Source: Phycicoccus sp. (GTDB lineage: Bacteria; Actinomycetota; Actinomycetes; Actinomycetales; Dermatophilaceae). From it: a DNA stretch of 41,316 bases. The notes under the pieces are model-generated. The model was not told the DNA's origin and did not search any database. It saw nothing but the letters and a program-made list of their open reading frames with translations. Positions 29,028 through 40,103 of the stretch are shown here, piece by piece (the stretch's first letter is position 1; every line of letters starts with the position of its first letter). The DNA lies in contig JAGOME010000039.1 of NCBI GenBank assembly GCA_017993715.1, positions 1 to 41,316 on the forward strand. Reading direction: 5' to 3'. The position numbers were made by a program, and so were the translations under genes.

Positions 29028-29734
29028 GCATGCTCGAGGTCAAGGACCTCGTCGTCGCCTACGGCAAGATCAAGGCGGTCAAGGGCATCAGCTTCACCGT
29101 CGACCAGGGCGAGGTTGTCTCGCTGATCGGCACCAACGGTGCTGGCAAGACGACGACGCTGCGCACGATCTCGGGCCTCCTGCGGCCCGAGTCTGGCTCC
29201 ATCACGTTCGAGGGTCAGGACATCACCAAGGTCCCGGCCCACCAGATCGTCACCCTGGGCCTCGCGCACTCCCCCGAGGGCCGGCGGATCTTCCCGCAGC
29301 TCTCGGTGGAGGAGAACCTGCTGCTGGGTGCGTTCACGCGCAAGGACAAGGAGCTCGGGAGTGACCTCGACGAGGTTTACGCCCTGTTCCCCATCCTGCA
29401 GGAGCGCTCCAAGCAGCCGGCTGGCACGTTCTCCGGTGGTGAGCAGCAGATGCTCGCCATGGGGCGCGCGATGATGAGCCGGCCCCGGCTGCTCATGCTC
29501 GATGAGCCGTCGATGGGCCTGTCCCCGCTGATGATGAAGCGGATCATGACGACCGTGACGACACTGCAGGAGCGCGGCACCACGATTCTGCTGGTGGAGC
29601 AGAATGCCCAGGCGGCCCTGCGCCGCGCAACCAAGGGCTACGTGCTCGAGGTCGGCAAGATCGTCCTGCAGGGCACCGGCAAGGAACTGCTGGTCTCCGA
29701 CGAGGTCCGCAAGGCCTACCTCGGCGAGGAGTGA
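29024..29734 (+). CDS. livF: Branched-chain amino acid ABC transporter ATPase LivF
   Basis: A 236-residue ATPase starting at the ATG that overlaps the livG stop (a second ATG lies two codons later). Motifs are Walker A GTNGAGKTTTLR near residue 37, the LivF-type GLAHSPEGRRIFPQLSVEEN near residue 85, signature FSGGEQQMLAMGRAL-like sequence near 133, LMLDEPSMGLSP near 155 and LVEQNAQAAL near 187. Last gene of the livJHMGF operon and followed by a strong hairpin. Confidence 0.95.
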   Translation: MSMLEVKDLVVAYGKIKAVKGISFTVDQGEVVSLIGTNGAGKTTTLRTISGLLRPESGSITFEGQDITKVPAHQIVTLGLAHSPEGRRIFPQLSVEENLLLGAFTRKDKELGSDLDEVYALFPILQERSKQPAGTFSGGEQQMLAMGRAMMSRPRLLMLDEPSMGLSPLMMKRIMTTVTTLQERGTTILLVEQNAQAALRRATKGYVLEVGKIVLQGTGKELLVSDEVRKAYLGEE

Positions 29735-29757
29735 CCTCGGGACGTCATGTCCCACGA

Positions 29758-29793
29758 CATCGGGCCCGGCTGCTCTCGCAGTCGGGCCCGATG
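29758..29793 (+). terminator. Terminator of the liv operon
   Basis: A perfect 11-bp stem (CATCGGGCCCG at 29758-29768, CGGGCCCGATG at 29783-29793) with a 14-base loop, 24 bases after the livF stop and before the convergent uvrA stop. Being symmetrical it could also stop uvrA transcription. Confidence 0.75.
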
Positions 29794-29858
29794 CGTTGCG
29801 CACACCTGCGCCCGAATGCCGCCACGGCTCGACGCGGCGACGAAGCACAGGCTGAACG

Positions 29859-33062
<3,204 letters not shown>

Positions 33063-33069
33063 GCCCGTC

Positions 33070-33075
33070 ATGGTA
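33070..33075 (-). promoter_or_regulatory. Putative -10 (TACCAT) for a leaderless uvrA mRNA
   Basis: On the minus strand TACCAT is followed by seven bases and then the GTG at 33062, which gives the normal UvrA N-terminus. No Shine-Dalgarno sequence fits either start codon. No LexA box is visible. Confidence 0.38.
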
Positions 33076-33116
33076 GGTGGGGGCACTGACAGCCGCGGAA
33101 TCCCGACAACGAGGCG

Positions 33117-33122
33117 TAGCCT
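33117..33122 (+). promoter_or_regulatory. Putative -10 (TAGCCT) for a leaderless isomerase mRNA
   Basis: TAGCCT lies exactly six bases before the ATG at 33129 and no ribosome binding site precedes that ATG. It is only about 40 bases from the opposing uvrA -10, so the two promoters face away from each other within a 66-base gap. Confidence 0.42.
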
Positions 33123-33128
33123 GCGCTC

Positions 33129-33710
33129 ATGGTCGATGTCCCCACCCTCCTCATCCGCCACACTGACCTCCTGCTCACGACGGCGGGAGCCTTGGAGGCG
33201 GCCGACGCACCGAGTCTGTGTGAGGGCTGGACGCGCGGTCACGTGCTCACCCACCTGGCCCGCAACGCCGACGGCCTGTGCGCCCTGGTCCGGTCCGCCG
33301 TCGACAGATCGAAGGAGACGATGTACCTCAGCGACCAGGCGCGCGACGACGACATCGCGGCCGGGGCGACGCGCGACCCAGCCGTGCTCCTCACCGATGT
33401 CCGCGACAGCGCGCACGCGCTGGCACAGGCACTCCCCCGCTTGACTGCCGTCTCGGCCGACACCGTCGTGCACCGCACCCCCGGGGGACAGTCCTTCACG
33501 ACCGGACAACTCCCGTTCATGCGCCTGCGCGAGCTGGTCTATCACCATGTGGACCTCGACACCGGTTTCGGTTTCGAGGATGTCGAGCCCGACCTCGTGG
33601 CGCTGTTGCTTGCCGACGAGTACGCCCGGCTGAGCCCGACGCAGGCCGCTCGGGCGCGCTCCACCGACCTGTGGTGGCGAGCCCGCGGCATTCGGAAGGA
33701 GCTCCCATGA
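33129..33710 (+). CDS. Maleylpyruvate isomerase family protein (mycothiol-dependent, DinB-like fold)
   Basis: A 193-residue protein of the MDMPI N-terminal/DinB-like family, whose founding member isomerises maleylpyruvate with mycothiol. The four-helix-bundle pattern is visible: [21 protein letters not shown]-type sequence near residues 30-50 with the metal-ligand His42, and an E-x-x-x-H pair (ELVYHH, Glu135 and His139) equivalent to the other ligands. It overlaps the metallo-hydrolase gene by four bases. With no aromatic catabolism genes nearby, a general mycothiol-linked detoxification role is more likely than gentisate breakdown; this is inference. Confidence 0.82.
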   Translation: MVDVPTLLIRHTDLLLTTAGALEAADAPSLCEGWTRGHVLTHLARNADGLCALVRSAVDRSKETMYLSDQARDDDIAAGATRDPAVLLTDVRDSAHALAQALPRLTAVSADTVVHRTPGGQSFTTGQLPFMRLRELVYHHVDLDTGFGFEDVEPDLVALLLADEYARLSPTQAARARSTDLWWRARGIRKELP

Positions 33711-34372
33711 CCTACACCGGCGACGTGACCCCAGGGGGCCGCAGCGACGTGCGCTCCCTGCCCGGGCTGACCATCCGCAAGATGTCGGTGTCGGCCATGC
33801 ACAACAACGTCTACCTCCTCACCTGCGCGGCGACCGCGGAACAGCTCCTCATCGACGCCGCCGATGACCCACAACGCTGCCTGGCCCTGGTGGCCGAGGG
33901 ATCGGGCCGGCTGGCCCACCTGGTGACCACTCATCGGCACTGGGATCACACCCGCGCCCTGACCGAGGTCGCGGCCGCCACGGGTGCGCGCACGTATGCC
34001 GGGGAGCTCGACGCCGACGCGCTGCCGCTCTCCCCCGACGTGCGGCTGCGCCACGGTGACACGCTCCGCTTCGGCGAGGTCACCCTCGAGGTCACCCTGG
34101 TCGCCGGACACACCGAGTCGTCGGTCGTGCTGTCGTACTCCGATCCCCAGGGTTCGGACCACGTGTTCACCGGCGACACGTTGTTTCCCGGCGGGGTCGG
34201 GGCCACCCGCAATGATCCGTCCCAGTCCTTCACCACGCTGTTTCATGACGTCACCACGGGGATCTTCGACGTCCACGATGACCGGACCTGGATTTACCCC
34301 GGCCACGGTGGAGACACCACGCTCAGCGCCGAGCGTCCCCACCTCGCCGAATGGCGCGAACGCGGTTGGTGA
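33707..34372 (+). CDS. Metallo-beta-lactamase fold hydrolase (glyoxalase II-like)
   Basis: A 221-residue protein with the binuclear metal signature THRHWDH at residues 75-81, then [14 protein letters not shown] and YPGHGGDT, which supply the remaining His and Asp ligands. Length and motif spacing fit the glyoxalase II-like group acting on thioesters. It begins at the ATG overlapping the isomerase stop. Pairing of a mycothiol-type DinB protein with such a hydrolase suggests that this enzyme may cleave mycothiol adducts or thioesters, by analogy with known actinobacterial mycothiol pathways. Substrate not determined. Confidence 0.85.
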   Translation: MTYTGDVTPGGRSDVRSLPGLTIRKMSVSAMHNNVYLLTCAATAEQLLIDAADDPQRCLALVAEGSGRLAHLVTTHRHWDHTRALTEVAAATGARTYAGELDADALPLSPDVRLRHGDTLRFGEVTLEVTLVAGHTESSVVLSYSDPQGSDHVFTGDTLFPGGVGATRNDPSQSFTTLFHDVTTGIFDVHDDRTWIYPGHGGDTTLSAERPHLAEWRERGW

Positions 34373-35280
34373 CCCCAGCGGCTCCGCCGAGGGCTCCGCG
34401 CCCCTCCACCCCCGTCCTGCTCGTCCTCGGCGGCATTCTCTCGGTTCAGTTCGGATCGGCCCTGGCCCAGACCCTGGTCACCGTCATCGGGGCTGGCGGC
34501 GCCGTCGTCCTGCGGCTCGCCTTTGCCACGGCCATCCTGCTCGCGGTGGTCCGACCGCGGTGGCGGGGACATTCACGACAGGCCTGGCTCACGGTCATCG
34601 CCTTCGGTCTGGCGCTGGGGCTGATGAACTGGGCCTTTTACGGATCCCTGGCCTACCTGCCCATCGGCGTGGCCGTCACGATCGAGTTCCTCGGCCCCCT
34701 CACCTTGGCGGCCGTCCTTTCGCGGCGCCTCGTGGACTTCCTCGCAGTCGGTGGGGCGGCCGTCGGCGTGGTCCTGATCTCCCACGCCCTCAAGACCCCC
34801 TGGTCGCAGTTGCCGTGGACGGGCCTGGGCCTCGCGCTCGTCGCTGGAGCCTGTTGGGCGGCCTATGTGGTCCTCTCGGGTCGCACCGGTCAAGCCTTCG
34901 AGAAGCTCGATGGCCTGGCCCTGGCCATGGTTGTCGCCACCATCGTGACGCTGCCCGCCGGGATCATGACGGTGCCGCAGTGGTCCGGGGGGATCTTGCT
35001 CAAGGGCGTGGGGATCGCGATCTTGTCGTCGGTCCTGCCGTACTCGCTGGAGCTGCTCGCGCTGCGGCACCTATCGGCCAAGGTCTTCGGGATCCTGCTC
35101 AGCCTCGAACCGGCCGTCGCCGCCCTCGCCGGCTTCCTCATCCTCGGACAGGTCCTCGACGGTAGCCAGCTACTCGGCATGGCGCTCGTGGTCGGTGCTT
35201 CAGCCCTCGTGCTCGGCCTGGGCAAACAGGACCGACCACCGCCGGAGGAGCTCGAGGTCGTGGCCGAGAGCGGCAGCTGA
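34351..35280 (+). CDS. EamA/DMT-family transporter (RhtA-like exporter)
   Basis: A 309-residue membrane protein with ten predicted helices in two EamA halves, most like RhtA threonine/homoserine exporters: FGSALAQTL-type first helix, VAVTIEFLGPLTLAA near residue 110, GACWAAYVVLSGRTG near 167 and LRHLSAKVFGILLSLEPAVAAL near 235. The ATG at 34351 overlaps the previous gene by 22 bases; the GTG at 34369 would give the GTGA overlap seen elsewhere in this region. Its stop is only four bases from the stop of the convergent next gene, leaving no room for a terminator. Substrate unknown. Confidence 0.85.
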   Translation: MARTRLVTPAAPPRAPRPSTPVLLVLGGILSVQFGSALAQTLVTVIGAGGAVVLRLAFATAILLAVVRPRWRGHSRQAWLTVIAFGLALGLMNWAFYGSLAYLPIGVAVTIEFLGPLTLAAVLSRRLVDFLAVGGAAVGVVLISHALKTPWSQLPWTGLGLALVAGACWAAYVVLSGRTGQAFEKLDGLALAMVVATIVTLPAGIMTVPQWSGGILLKGVGIAILSSVLPYSLELLALRHLSAKVFGILLSLEPAVAALAGFLILGQVLDGSQLLGMALVVGASALVLGLGKQDRPPPEELEVVAESGS

Positions 35281-35284
35281 GGCG

Positions 35285-35962
35285 TCAGTCCCCCGGCGTC
35301 TGATCCTGCTGCACGGTGAGCCCGGCGGTGCCGGGCAGCCCGAATGCCAAAGACTCGCCCGACATCGGGGCGTAAGCGAACCAGCCATGATCTCCCGCGG
35401 GGAGCACCGGCGCCGGCCACAACTCCTGCGTCTCGGCTGCTGCCGACACCAGCGGCTTGAGGTCCACGTGCAGCCACGTCTCCTGCACCCCCTTGGACGT
35501 CCAGGCGACCACCACCTCGAGGTCATCACCTGCGGGCAGCGGGTAGAGCCATCGGCCCACCCAGCCGGTCTCGCCGCCCCATTGTCCGGCGGCGGCAGCG
35601 AGTGCGGGCCCCGGCTCGAACGGGTCGGGTCGCACAGTCACGTCGACACCGAGCCGGCTGCCATCGGCCAGGACGACCCCCAACCGCGGCTGCTCCAGCT
35701 CGGCCGCACGCCAGGGCTCCTGGGGGTCAGCCACGCTCGGGCTCTGCCACCAGTGCAGGACGAATAGCAGCCCGCCGCGCTGAGCCTCGACGTGGGTCAG
35801 CCGCAGGAGCAGATTGTCCGTCCGGGCCACGTCGAGGTTGAGGGCGACGACGCGATGGTCGACGTTCCACGCGGGCTGACCGGGGAACACCGGGGGTATC
35901 GAGAGCGTCTCCGGTTCGTGGGTCGGCTCGGGGAGAGGCGCGAAGAACGGGGTGTCGGCCAC
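35285..35962 (-). CDS. Hypothetical protein, beta-rich, no family recognised
   Basis: A 225-residue acidic protein with no signal peptide, membrane helix or known motif. It is rich in Trp, Pro and short hydrophobic strands (for example LLFVLHWWQSP near residue 65 and WFAYAPMSGESLAFGLP near 195), suggesting an all-beta fold. The start is GTG, with TAGGTT six bases upstream and no ribosome site, so it is probably leaderless. It lies downstream of terC but is separated from it by a hairpin. I cannot assign a function. Confidence 0.75.
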   Translation of the reverse strand: MADTPFFAPLPEPTHEPETLSIPPVFPGQPAWNVDHRVVALNLDVARTDNLLLRLTHVEAQRGGLLFVLHWWQSPSVADPQEPWRAAELEQPRLGVVLADGSRLGVDVTVRPDPFEPGPALAAAAGQWGGETGWVGRWLYPLPAGDDLEVVVAWTSKGVQETWLHVDLKPLVSAAAETQELWPAPVLPAGDHGWFAYAPMSGESLAFGLPGTAGLTVQQDQTPGD

Positions 35963-35968
35963 GTCCCC

Positions 35969-35974
35969 AACCTA
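35969..35974 (-). promoter_or_regulatory. Putative -10 (TAGGTT) for a leaderless mRNA of the unknown gene
   Basis: On the minus strand TAGGTT, six bases and then the GTG at 35962. The same TANNNT-N6/7-start arrangement is seen at five other genes in this window. Confidence 0.42.
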
Positions 35975-35980
35975 CGCCGC

Positions 35981-36009
35981 GGGCGGCATTCCTCACCGGA
36001 ATGCCGCCC
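35981..36009 (-). terminator. Terminator hairpin after terC
   Basis: A perfect 12-bp stem (GGGCGGCATTCC at 35981-35992, GGAATGCCGCCC at 35998-36009) with a 5-base loop, 14 bases beyond the terC stop. Each arm contains the abundant octamer CGGCATTC / GAATGCCG. Confidence 0.75.
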
Positions 36010-36023
36010 GGCGCTCGCTAGCG

Positions 36024-37010
36024 TCAGGACGCGTCAGACTTGCGCGCGTCCCGGTTGGACTTGATCAGACTGGCAATGGTGGTGACGCCGAGGATGACGA
36101 CAATGGCTCCGAGCGACACGGAGGTCGGGATCTCGGGGACATGGACGGACTCGCCACCGTTGATGAACGGCAGTTCGTTGGTGTGCAGCGCATGCAGGAA
36201 GAGCTTGACGCCGATGAACGCCAGCAGCACCGACAGGCCGATGCTGAGGTAAACCAGGCGCTGCAGGAGCCCGCCGAGGAGGAAGTAGAGCTGGCGCAAC
36301 CCCATGAGCGCGAACAGGTTGGCGACCAGGACCAGATAGGGCTCCTGGGTCAAGCCATAGATCGCGGGGATCGAGTCGAGGGCAAAGAGGAGGTCGGTGC
36401 TGCCCAGGGCGAGGATGACGAAGAACATCGGGGTCGCCAACCGCTTGCCGTTCTCGACCGTGAACAACTTGGTGCCAACGAACTCGCGAGTCGCGGGGAA
36501 GCGCTTCTCCATCATGAGCATGAAGCGGTTCTCGTGGTACTCGTCATCGTCGCTCTCGCCTCCGCTCGCGAGCTTGAACGCGGTGTAGATGAGGAAGGCG
36601 CCGAAGAGGTAGAACACCCAACTGAACTGCTCGATGGCCGCGGCCCCGACCGCGATGAAGATCCCGCGCAGGACGATGGCGATGATGATGCCCACCATGA
36701 GCGCAAACTGCTGGAGCCGCTCGGGCACCTTGAAGCGCGCCATGATGAGCAAGAAGATGAAGAGGTTGTCGATCGACAGCGAGTATTCGGTGAGCCACCC
36801 CGCGAAATACTCCCCCGCGTATTTACTGCCGGCGGTCTGCCAGACGCCGATGCCGAAGGCGATCGCCAGACCGATGTAGAAGGTCAGGGCAATGCTGGTC
36901 TCTTTGGCCGACGGCCGGTGCGGGTTGCGGGCAATGATGACGACATCGATGACGAGGAAGACCACCGCGACGGCGATCGTCGCGAGCCACACCCATACAG
37001 GCACGTTCAT
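36024..37010 (-). CDS. terC: TerC-family membrane protein, probable manganese exporter
   Basis: A 328-residue membrane protein with about nine helices. TerC hallmarks are EYSLSIDNLFIFLLIM near residue 75, RGIFIAVGAAAIEQFSW near 115, and GSTDLLFALDSIPAIYGLT near 205, the two acidic helices expected to bind metal. An acidic loop (GESDDDEYHEN) lies near residue 152. TerC/Alx-type proteins export Mn2+ or metallate exported enzymes. The leader carries features of the yybP-ykoY Mn2+ riboswitch, which supports a manganese role here. The ATG has AAGGAA upstream. Confidence 0.92.
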   Translation of the reverse strand: MNVPVWVWLATIAVAVVFLVIDVVIIARNPHRPSAKETSIALTFYIGLAIAFGIGVWQTAGSKYAGEYFAGWLTEYSLSIDNLFIFLLIMARFKVPERLQQFALMVGIIIAIVLRGIFIAVGAAAIEQFSWVFYLFGAFLIYTAFKLASGGESDDDEYHENRFMLMMEKRFPATREFVGTKLFTVENGKRLATPMFFVILALGSTDLLFALDSIPAIYGLTQEPYLVLVANLFALMGLRQLYFLLGGLLQRLVYLSIGLSVLLAFIGVKLFLHALHTNELPFINGGESVHVPEIPTSVSLGAIVVILGVTTIASLIKSNRDARKSDAS

Positions 37011-37039
37011 TTAGAGATTCCTTCCGGACACGCAGACAC

Positions 37040-37140
37040 TGGTGGCCGGAGGTCTCTTCCGCACGCAACGGTGCCGGCGCCCCGGGCGATGAAGCCGTGA
37101 TGACGAGGCCGCCGTGGTGGAGTACTCCCCTCCGAGGGCT
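37040..37140 (-). ncRNA. Candidate yybP-ykoY manganese riboswitch in the terC leader
   Basis: The terC leader on the minus strand contains GGGGAGTA (37123-37130), the signature of the yybP-ykoY family, then TCGTCATCACGG, and about 70 bases later CGGAAGAGACCTCCGG, similar to the conserved AAGACCU block of the second half. The 5' segment CGGAGG can pair with CCTCCG at the 3' side, so the two conserved parts come together at one stem base. The element ends about 30 bases before the start codon, leaving a short expression platform. This family senses Mn2+ and often controls TerC-type exporters. Confidence 0.65.
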
Positions 37141-37245
37141 GCCGAGATTCTTCCACGAGCCGGCAGCATTGGCCCAATCGTCGCCATCGCGCAGGGACCG
37201 CAGACGAGGACGAATGCCGCCGCAAGGTCGGTGCCCACAGCAGAC

Positions 37246-37596
37246 CTAGGGGCGCTTGGACTTGGGGAGGCCGGCGACCACCAGGTCGTAACTGGTGTCG
37301 ATCGCCTCGACCAACGCCTCCACCGGGATGGCGCCGCCGAGACGCAGCGAGTTCCACCCGTGCCGGCCGATGTACGCCATGACGGCGACATCATCAGGGA
37401 ACTCCTCGATCCACTCGTCAGCCTCGGCCCGGCCCTTGCCGCATTTGACCCCGACTGAATCCGATCCGAGAAAGGCAAAGATCTTGTCCCCCACCTTGGC
37501 GACGATGTCCCCGTCCCACGGCTCGTCCTGCCAGGCACCGGGCTTGTGCAGGCAGTAGCCCCGGACCTCGTGCGCCGTCGCCGCGGAGATAGTCAT
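37246..37596 (-). CDS. MmcQ/YjbR family protein
   Basis: A 116-residue protein with the YjbR/CyaY-like DNA-binding fold. Conserved points are the N-terminal ARG/VRGYCLHKPGAWQDEPW block, KVGDKIFAFL near residue 35, VGVKCG near 48 and the C-terminal YIGRHGWNSLRLGGAIP region near 75. The molecular role of the family is not well defined. Its ATG overlaps the stop of the MauE-thioredoxin gene by four bases, making it the last gene of that operon, but such proteins appear in many contexts, so a functional link is uncertain. Confidence 0.85.
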   Translation of the reverse strand: MTISAATAHEVRGYCLHKPGAWQDEPWDGDIVAKVGDKIFAFLGSDSVGVKCGKGRAEADEWIEEFPDDVAVMAYIGRHGWNSLRLGGAIPVEALVEAIDTSYDLVVAGLPKSKRP

Positions 37597-39113
37597 GCAG
37601 TCAGGGTATTCCGCCCGCCCACCTTGACCTGTCGATCGCGCAGCATTCGCAGCACTGACCCGCCCCCCACCCCGCCCCCTGACTGCACGACGAGGTCGCT
37701 CAGCCGCACGGGGTAGCCCGCCGGGGTTCCCGGGACCCCGAGCAGGGTGGCGGCGTCCCCGGTGTCCACCTCAACAATGGGGCCAGTCATACCGGCGGCG
37801 CGCACGTTCGCAGCAGGCTCGGCGACGACGAGCACGACGTCCCCTCGCGCGGAGTACTCCTGGATGGGTGCCGCGACCTCGAGGCAGTAGCGGCACGTGG
37901 AGCTCCAGGCCACGATCGCCACATCAGCCGACGCTGGCCCGGCGAGTTCCCGCAGGGCGGCCGAGAGGGTTGAGCGCGCGTGGAGGTCACCATTGATGAT
38001 GACCGGCACGTCCCCGAGGCGATATCCAGGCGCCGGGAGGAAGGCCTCACCCTGATCTCGCCCCCCGATCTCGCGCGGACCCCTCGTCTGCTGGGCCCGG
38101 CCGCTCATCACATTGACCCCGATCGCTTGGATCACTGCGTGCAGGAGGTCGACGATTTCGTCGCTGCCAAGTGCGGGCCCTGCCGCCACCCTCCCATCGG
38201 TGCCGAGGACCAACGCCGCTGGCGTTCCCCCAATCCCCAGGGTCGCGAAAGCCGAACCGTCGGGGTCGCGCCACACCGGCACCTCCCCCCAGTCGTGGGC
38301 ATCCCGCGTCGACCCGGAGAGCAGCAGGACGACATCGACCTCGTCCGCTAAGGCCGTCCGCCAGTGTGAGAGGGCGGGAGCCAGCTCGTGGCAGGCAGGA
38401 CAACCGAGGGCGACCGCGATGACGAGGTGCGCTCGCTGCAGACACCGCTCCGCCAGGTCTGCCACGACATCGTGCTCATCGAGGACCACGACTCCAGGAA
38501 CGTCAGAGTGGTCGCCCGATGGCGAGGTATCAGCAACCCGGTCTGGGTGGTCGGCCGCAGCAACGCCCGAGGCAACGGCGCGGCGCAGCGTCACCAATTC
38601 GGCAACGAGCAGCACGATCATGCTGAGCAGCACCACGGTAGCCAGGCTCACGGCCACACCGCTGGGGCCGAAACGGCTCACGCCGTTAGCGAGGTCGCTA
38701 TCGCGCCAGGACCCGCCACAGGCAAGCGTGGCCATGGCTACCAGACCGCAGTTGCGCACCGCAGTCCACACCGATATGGGTTCGGACGACAGGGCACCGA
38801 AACACTGGCAGGACGGCCGCCGATGTCGAGCCAGGGTAAGCACGACGGCGAGGGTGAGCCCCACGAGGAGGCCTGCTGTCGCAGCAGTCACGAGCGTCAA
38901 GAGGGCCCCGGACCCGAGCACCAGGAGAGCGCCCAGGCTCACCTCACACATGGCCAGGGCTGAGGCCAGCGGGCGAGCCCACGCCTGACGAATGCCGAAC
39001 TCCGCTGTCGCGATCGCGGTCGCGTCCAGGTCGCGCAGCTTGAGCAGGCCGCTAGCGACCAACACCAGGGACAGCACCAACAGTGACGCGGTGTGCAGCA
39101 GGTCGATACGCAT
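37593..39113 (-). CDS. MauE-like membrane domain fused to two thioredoxin-like domains
   Basis: A 506-residue fusion not matching any standard gene length. Residues 1-180 are a MauE/DoxX-type membrane domain with four to five helices (about 5-24, 48-72, 74-96, 115-132, 150-174) and the Cys pair CQCFG at 102-106, as in MauE. Residues about 205-330 form a thioredoxin/TlpA-like domain with CPAC at 238-241 and a cis-Pro loop (GGTPAALVLG). Residues about 365-495 form a second one with CRYC at 407-410 and GTPAGYPV as cis-Pro loop. MauE and MauD act in disulfide formation for methylamine dehydrogenase. Here the partner is probably the 20-Cys protein encoded 12 bases upstream. GAGGA overlapping that gene's stop serves as ribosome site. 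Confidence 0.78.
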   Translation of the reverse strand: MRIDLLHTASLLVLSLVLVASGLLKLRDLDATAIATAEFGIRQAWARPLASALAMCEVSLGALLVLGSGALLTLVTAATAGLLVGLTLAVVLTLARHRRPSCQCFGALSSEPISVWTAVRNCGLVAMATLACGGSWRDSDLANGVSRFGPSGVAVSLATVVLLSMIVLLVAELVTLRRAVASGVAAADHPDRVADTSPSGDHSDVPGVVVLDEHDVVADLAERCLQRAHLVIAVALGCPACHELAPALSHWRTALADEVDVVLLLSGSTRDAHDWGEVPVWRDPDGSAFATLGIGGTPAALVLGTDGRVAAGPALGSDEIVDLLHAVIQAIGVNVMSGRAQQTRGPREIGGRDQGEAFLPAPGYRLGDVPVIINGDLHARSTLSAALRELAGPASADVAIVAWSSTCRYCLEVAAPIQEYSARGDVVLVVAEPAANVRAAGMTGPIVEVDTGDAATLLGVPGTPAGYPVRLSDLVVQSGGGVGGGSVLRMLRDRQVKVGGRNTLTA

Positions 39114-39125
39114 CGTTCGCAGTCC

Positions 39126-39920
39126 TCAACAGACCGTGAAGGTCTTGGGGCAGGTGTCCTGCGGGCCGCATTGGCAGATCCCCACCCGCGTCCGAGAACC
39201 GAATGCCGCGATAGGGGGCAGCACGCTGCCCGCGTAGGACACCGCAACCGACCCGCCGTCCTTGCACACATACGGAGCCTGACAGGAGGTGGCGACGATG
39301 ATGCCCAGACTCGCGAGGGTGGACGTGTAGGTCGTGACGGCAGCATCGAGCGTGGCCAAGGCCGTCCCGATCAGGGTGGTATTGCCGCAGTTGGCCCGTT
39401 CGATGCACATCGCGCCCAGGCCGCCATCATTGAGCGGGGAGACGCACACATTGCTGGGAAGTCCCGGCTGGTTGACGCACGTGCTGAGTCCCGCCGGAGC
39501 CGCGGCGACCAAGGTCGCGACGGTCGAGACAAAGGCTGTCATCGCCGACATCAGGATGTTGAAGGCGACGATCACGGCGCCCCCCGGATCCAGGCACACT
39601 CCGTAGCACGTGGTCGGACCGCACGTCGTGGCCACCAGGGTGGATCCGACGCAGACGTTGGCCAGTCCAAGGGGGCCGGTGCCGACGCAGGCAAGGCCAG
39701 GACCACAGGAACAGGTGCCCGCGCCCCCAATGGTGAGGATGCACTGATAGGCGCCGTCACAGGCGATGCAGGTTTGGCCCGTGGAGGCCGCGTGGGTGGG
39801 CGCGGCAATACCGATCGCGATGGCGGGCAGGCTCCACGCCATACCCACGGCGAGTTTGCGACGGTCCGGCCTGGCGATGGCGTCGGAGATTCGGGCAACG
39901 TCAATTGAACGGACAGGCAT
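39126..39920 (-). CDS. Tat-exported protein with 20 cysteines, function unknown
   Basis: A 264-residue protein. The N-terminus has a twin-arginine signal (DRRKLAVGMAW, Arg20-Arg21), a hydrophobic core and THA-AS as signal peptidase site near residue 44. The mature 220 residues contain 20 Cys and no Trp, rich in Gly, Thr, Ala and Val. Cys cluster in an N-terminal block (ten, including CIAC, CSCGPGLAC and CGPTTC), a middle group of four and a C-terminal group of six (CQCGPQDTC and a terminal Cys). The motif C-x-C-G-P-x3-C occurs twice. Two uncharged 30-residue segments separate the groups. The even number of Cys suggests disulfides. It resembles methylamine dehydrogenase light chain only in being Cys-rich. 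ATG at 39920 with AAAGG upstream. Confidence 0.75.
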   Translation of the reverse strand: MPVRSIDVARISDAIARPDRRKLAVGMAWSLPAIAIGIAAPTHAASTGQTCIACDGAYQCILTIGGAGTCSCGPGLACVGTGPLGLANVCVGSTLVATTCGPTTCYGVCLDPGGAVIVAFNILMSAMTAFVSTVATLVAAAPAGLSTCVNQPGLPSNVCVSPLNDGGLGAMCIERANCGNTTLIGTALATLDAAVTTYTSTLASLGIIVATSCQAPYVCKDGGSVAVSYAGSVLPPIAAFGSRTRVGICQCGPQDTCPKTFTVC

Positions 39921-40064
39921 GGGGCAGGGACCTTTCACCGGCAGGGCAAAGGGAGGCGAGGAGGCTCGACCGAGACGCCGGGAGACAAGGGGGACCCATC
40001 CCGGCGAACCGGTGATTACTCTAAAATCGGCCCCCGCCGGTCGCACGCTGAAAGGACCTACCGA

Positions 40065-40084
40065 GGTGGCGGTAACCCGCCACC
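40065..40084 (-). terminator. Hairpin after uvrB
   Basis: An 8-bp stem (GGTGGCGG at 40065-40072, CCGCCACC at 40077-40084) with a 4-base loop, 19 bases beyond the uvrB stop. It may end the uvrB message, leaving the next operon to its own promoter; the only AT-rich spot available for one is about 40013-40026 (TTTTAGAGTAATC on the minus strand). Confidence 0.5.
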
Positions 40085-40103
40085 GCTACCTCAAGACACC
40101 GCC

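Noticed and set aside
39126-39920. Identification of the Cys-rich protein as methylamine dehydrogenase light chain
   Set aside because: The mature part has no Trp, so it cannot form the TTQ cofactor, and no large subunit or MauG gene is present.
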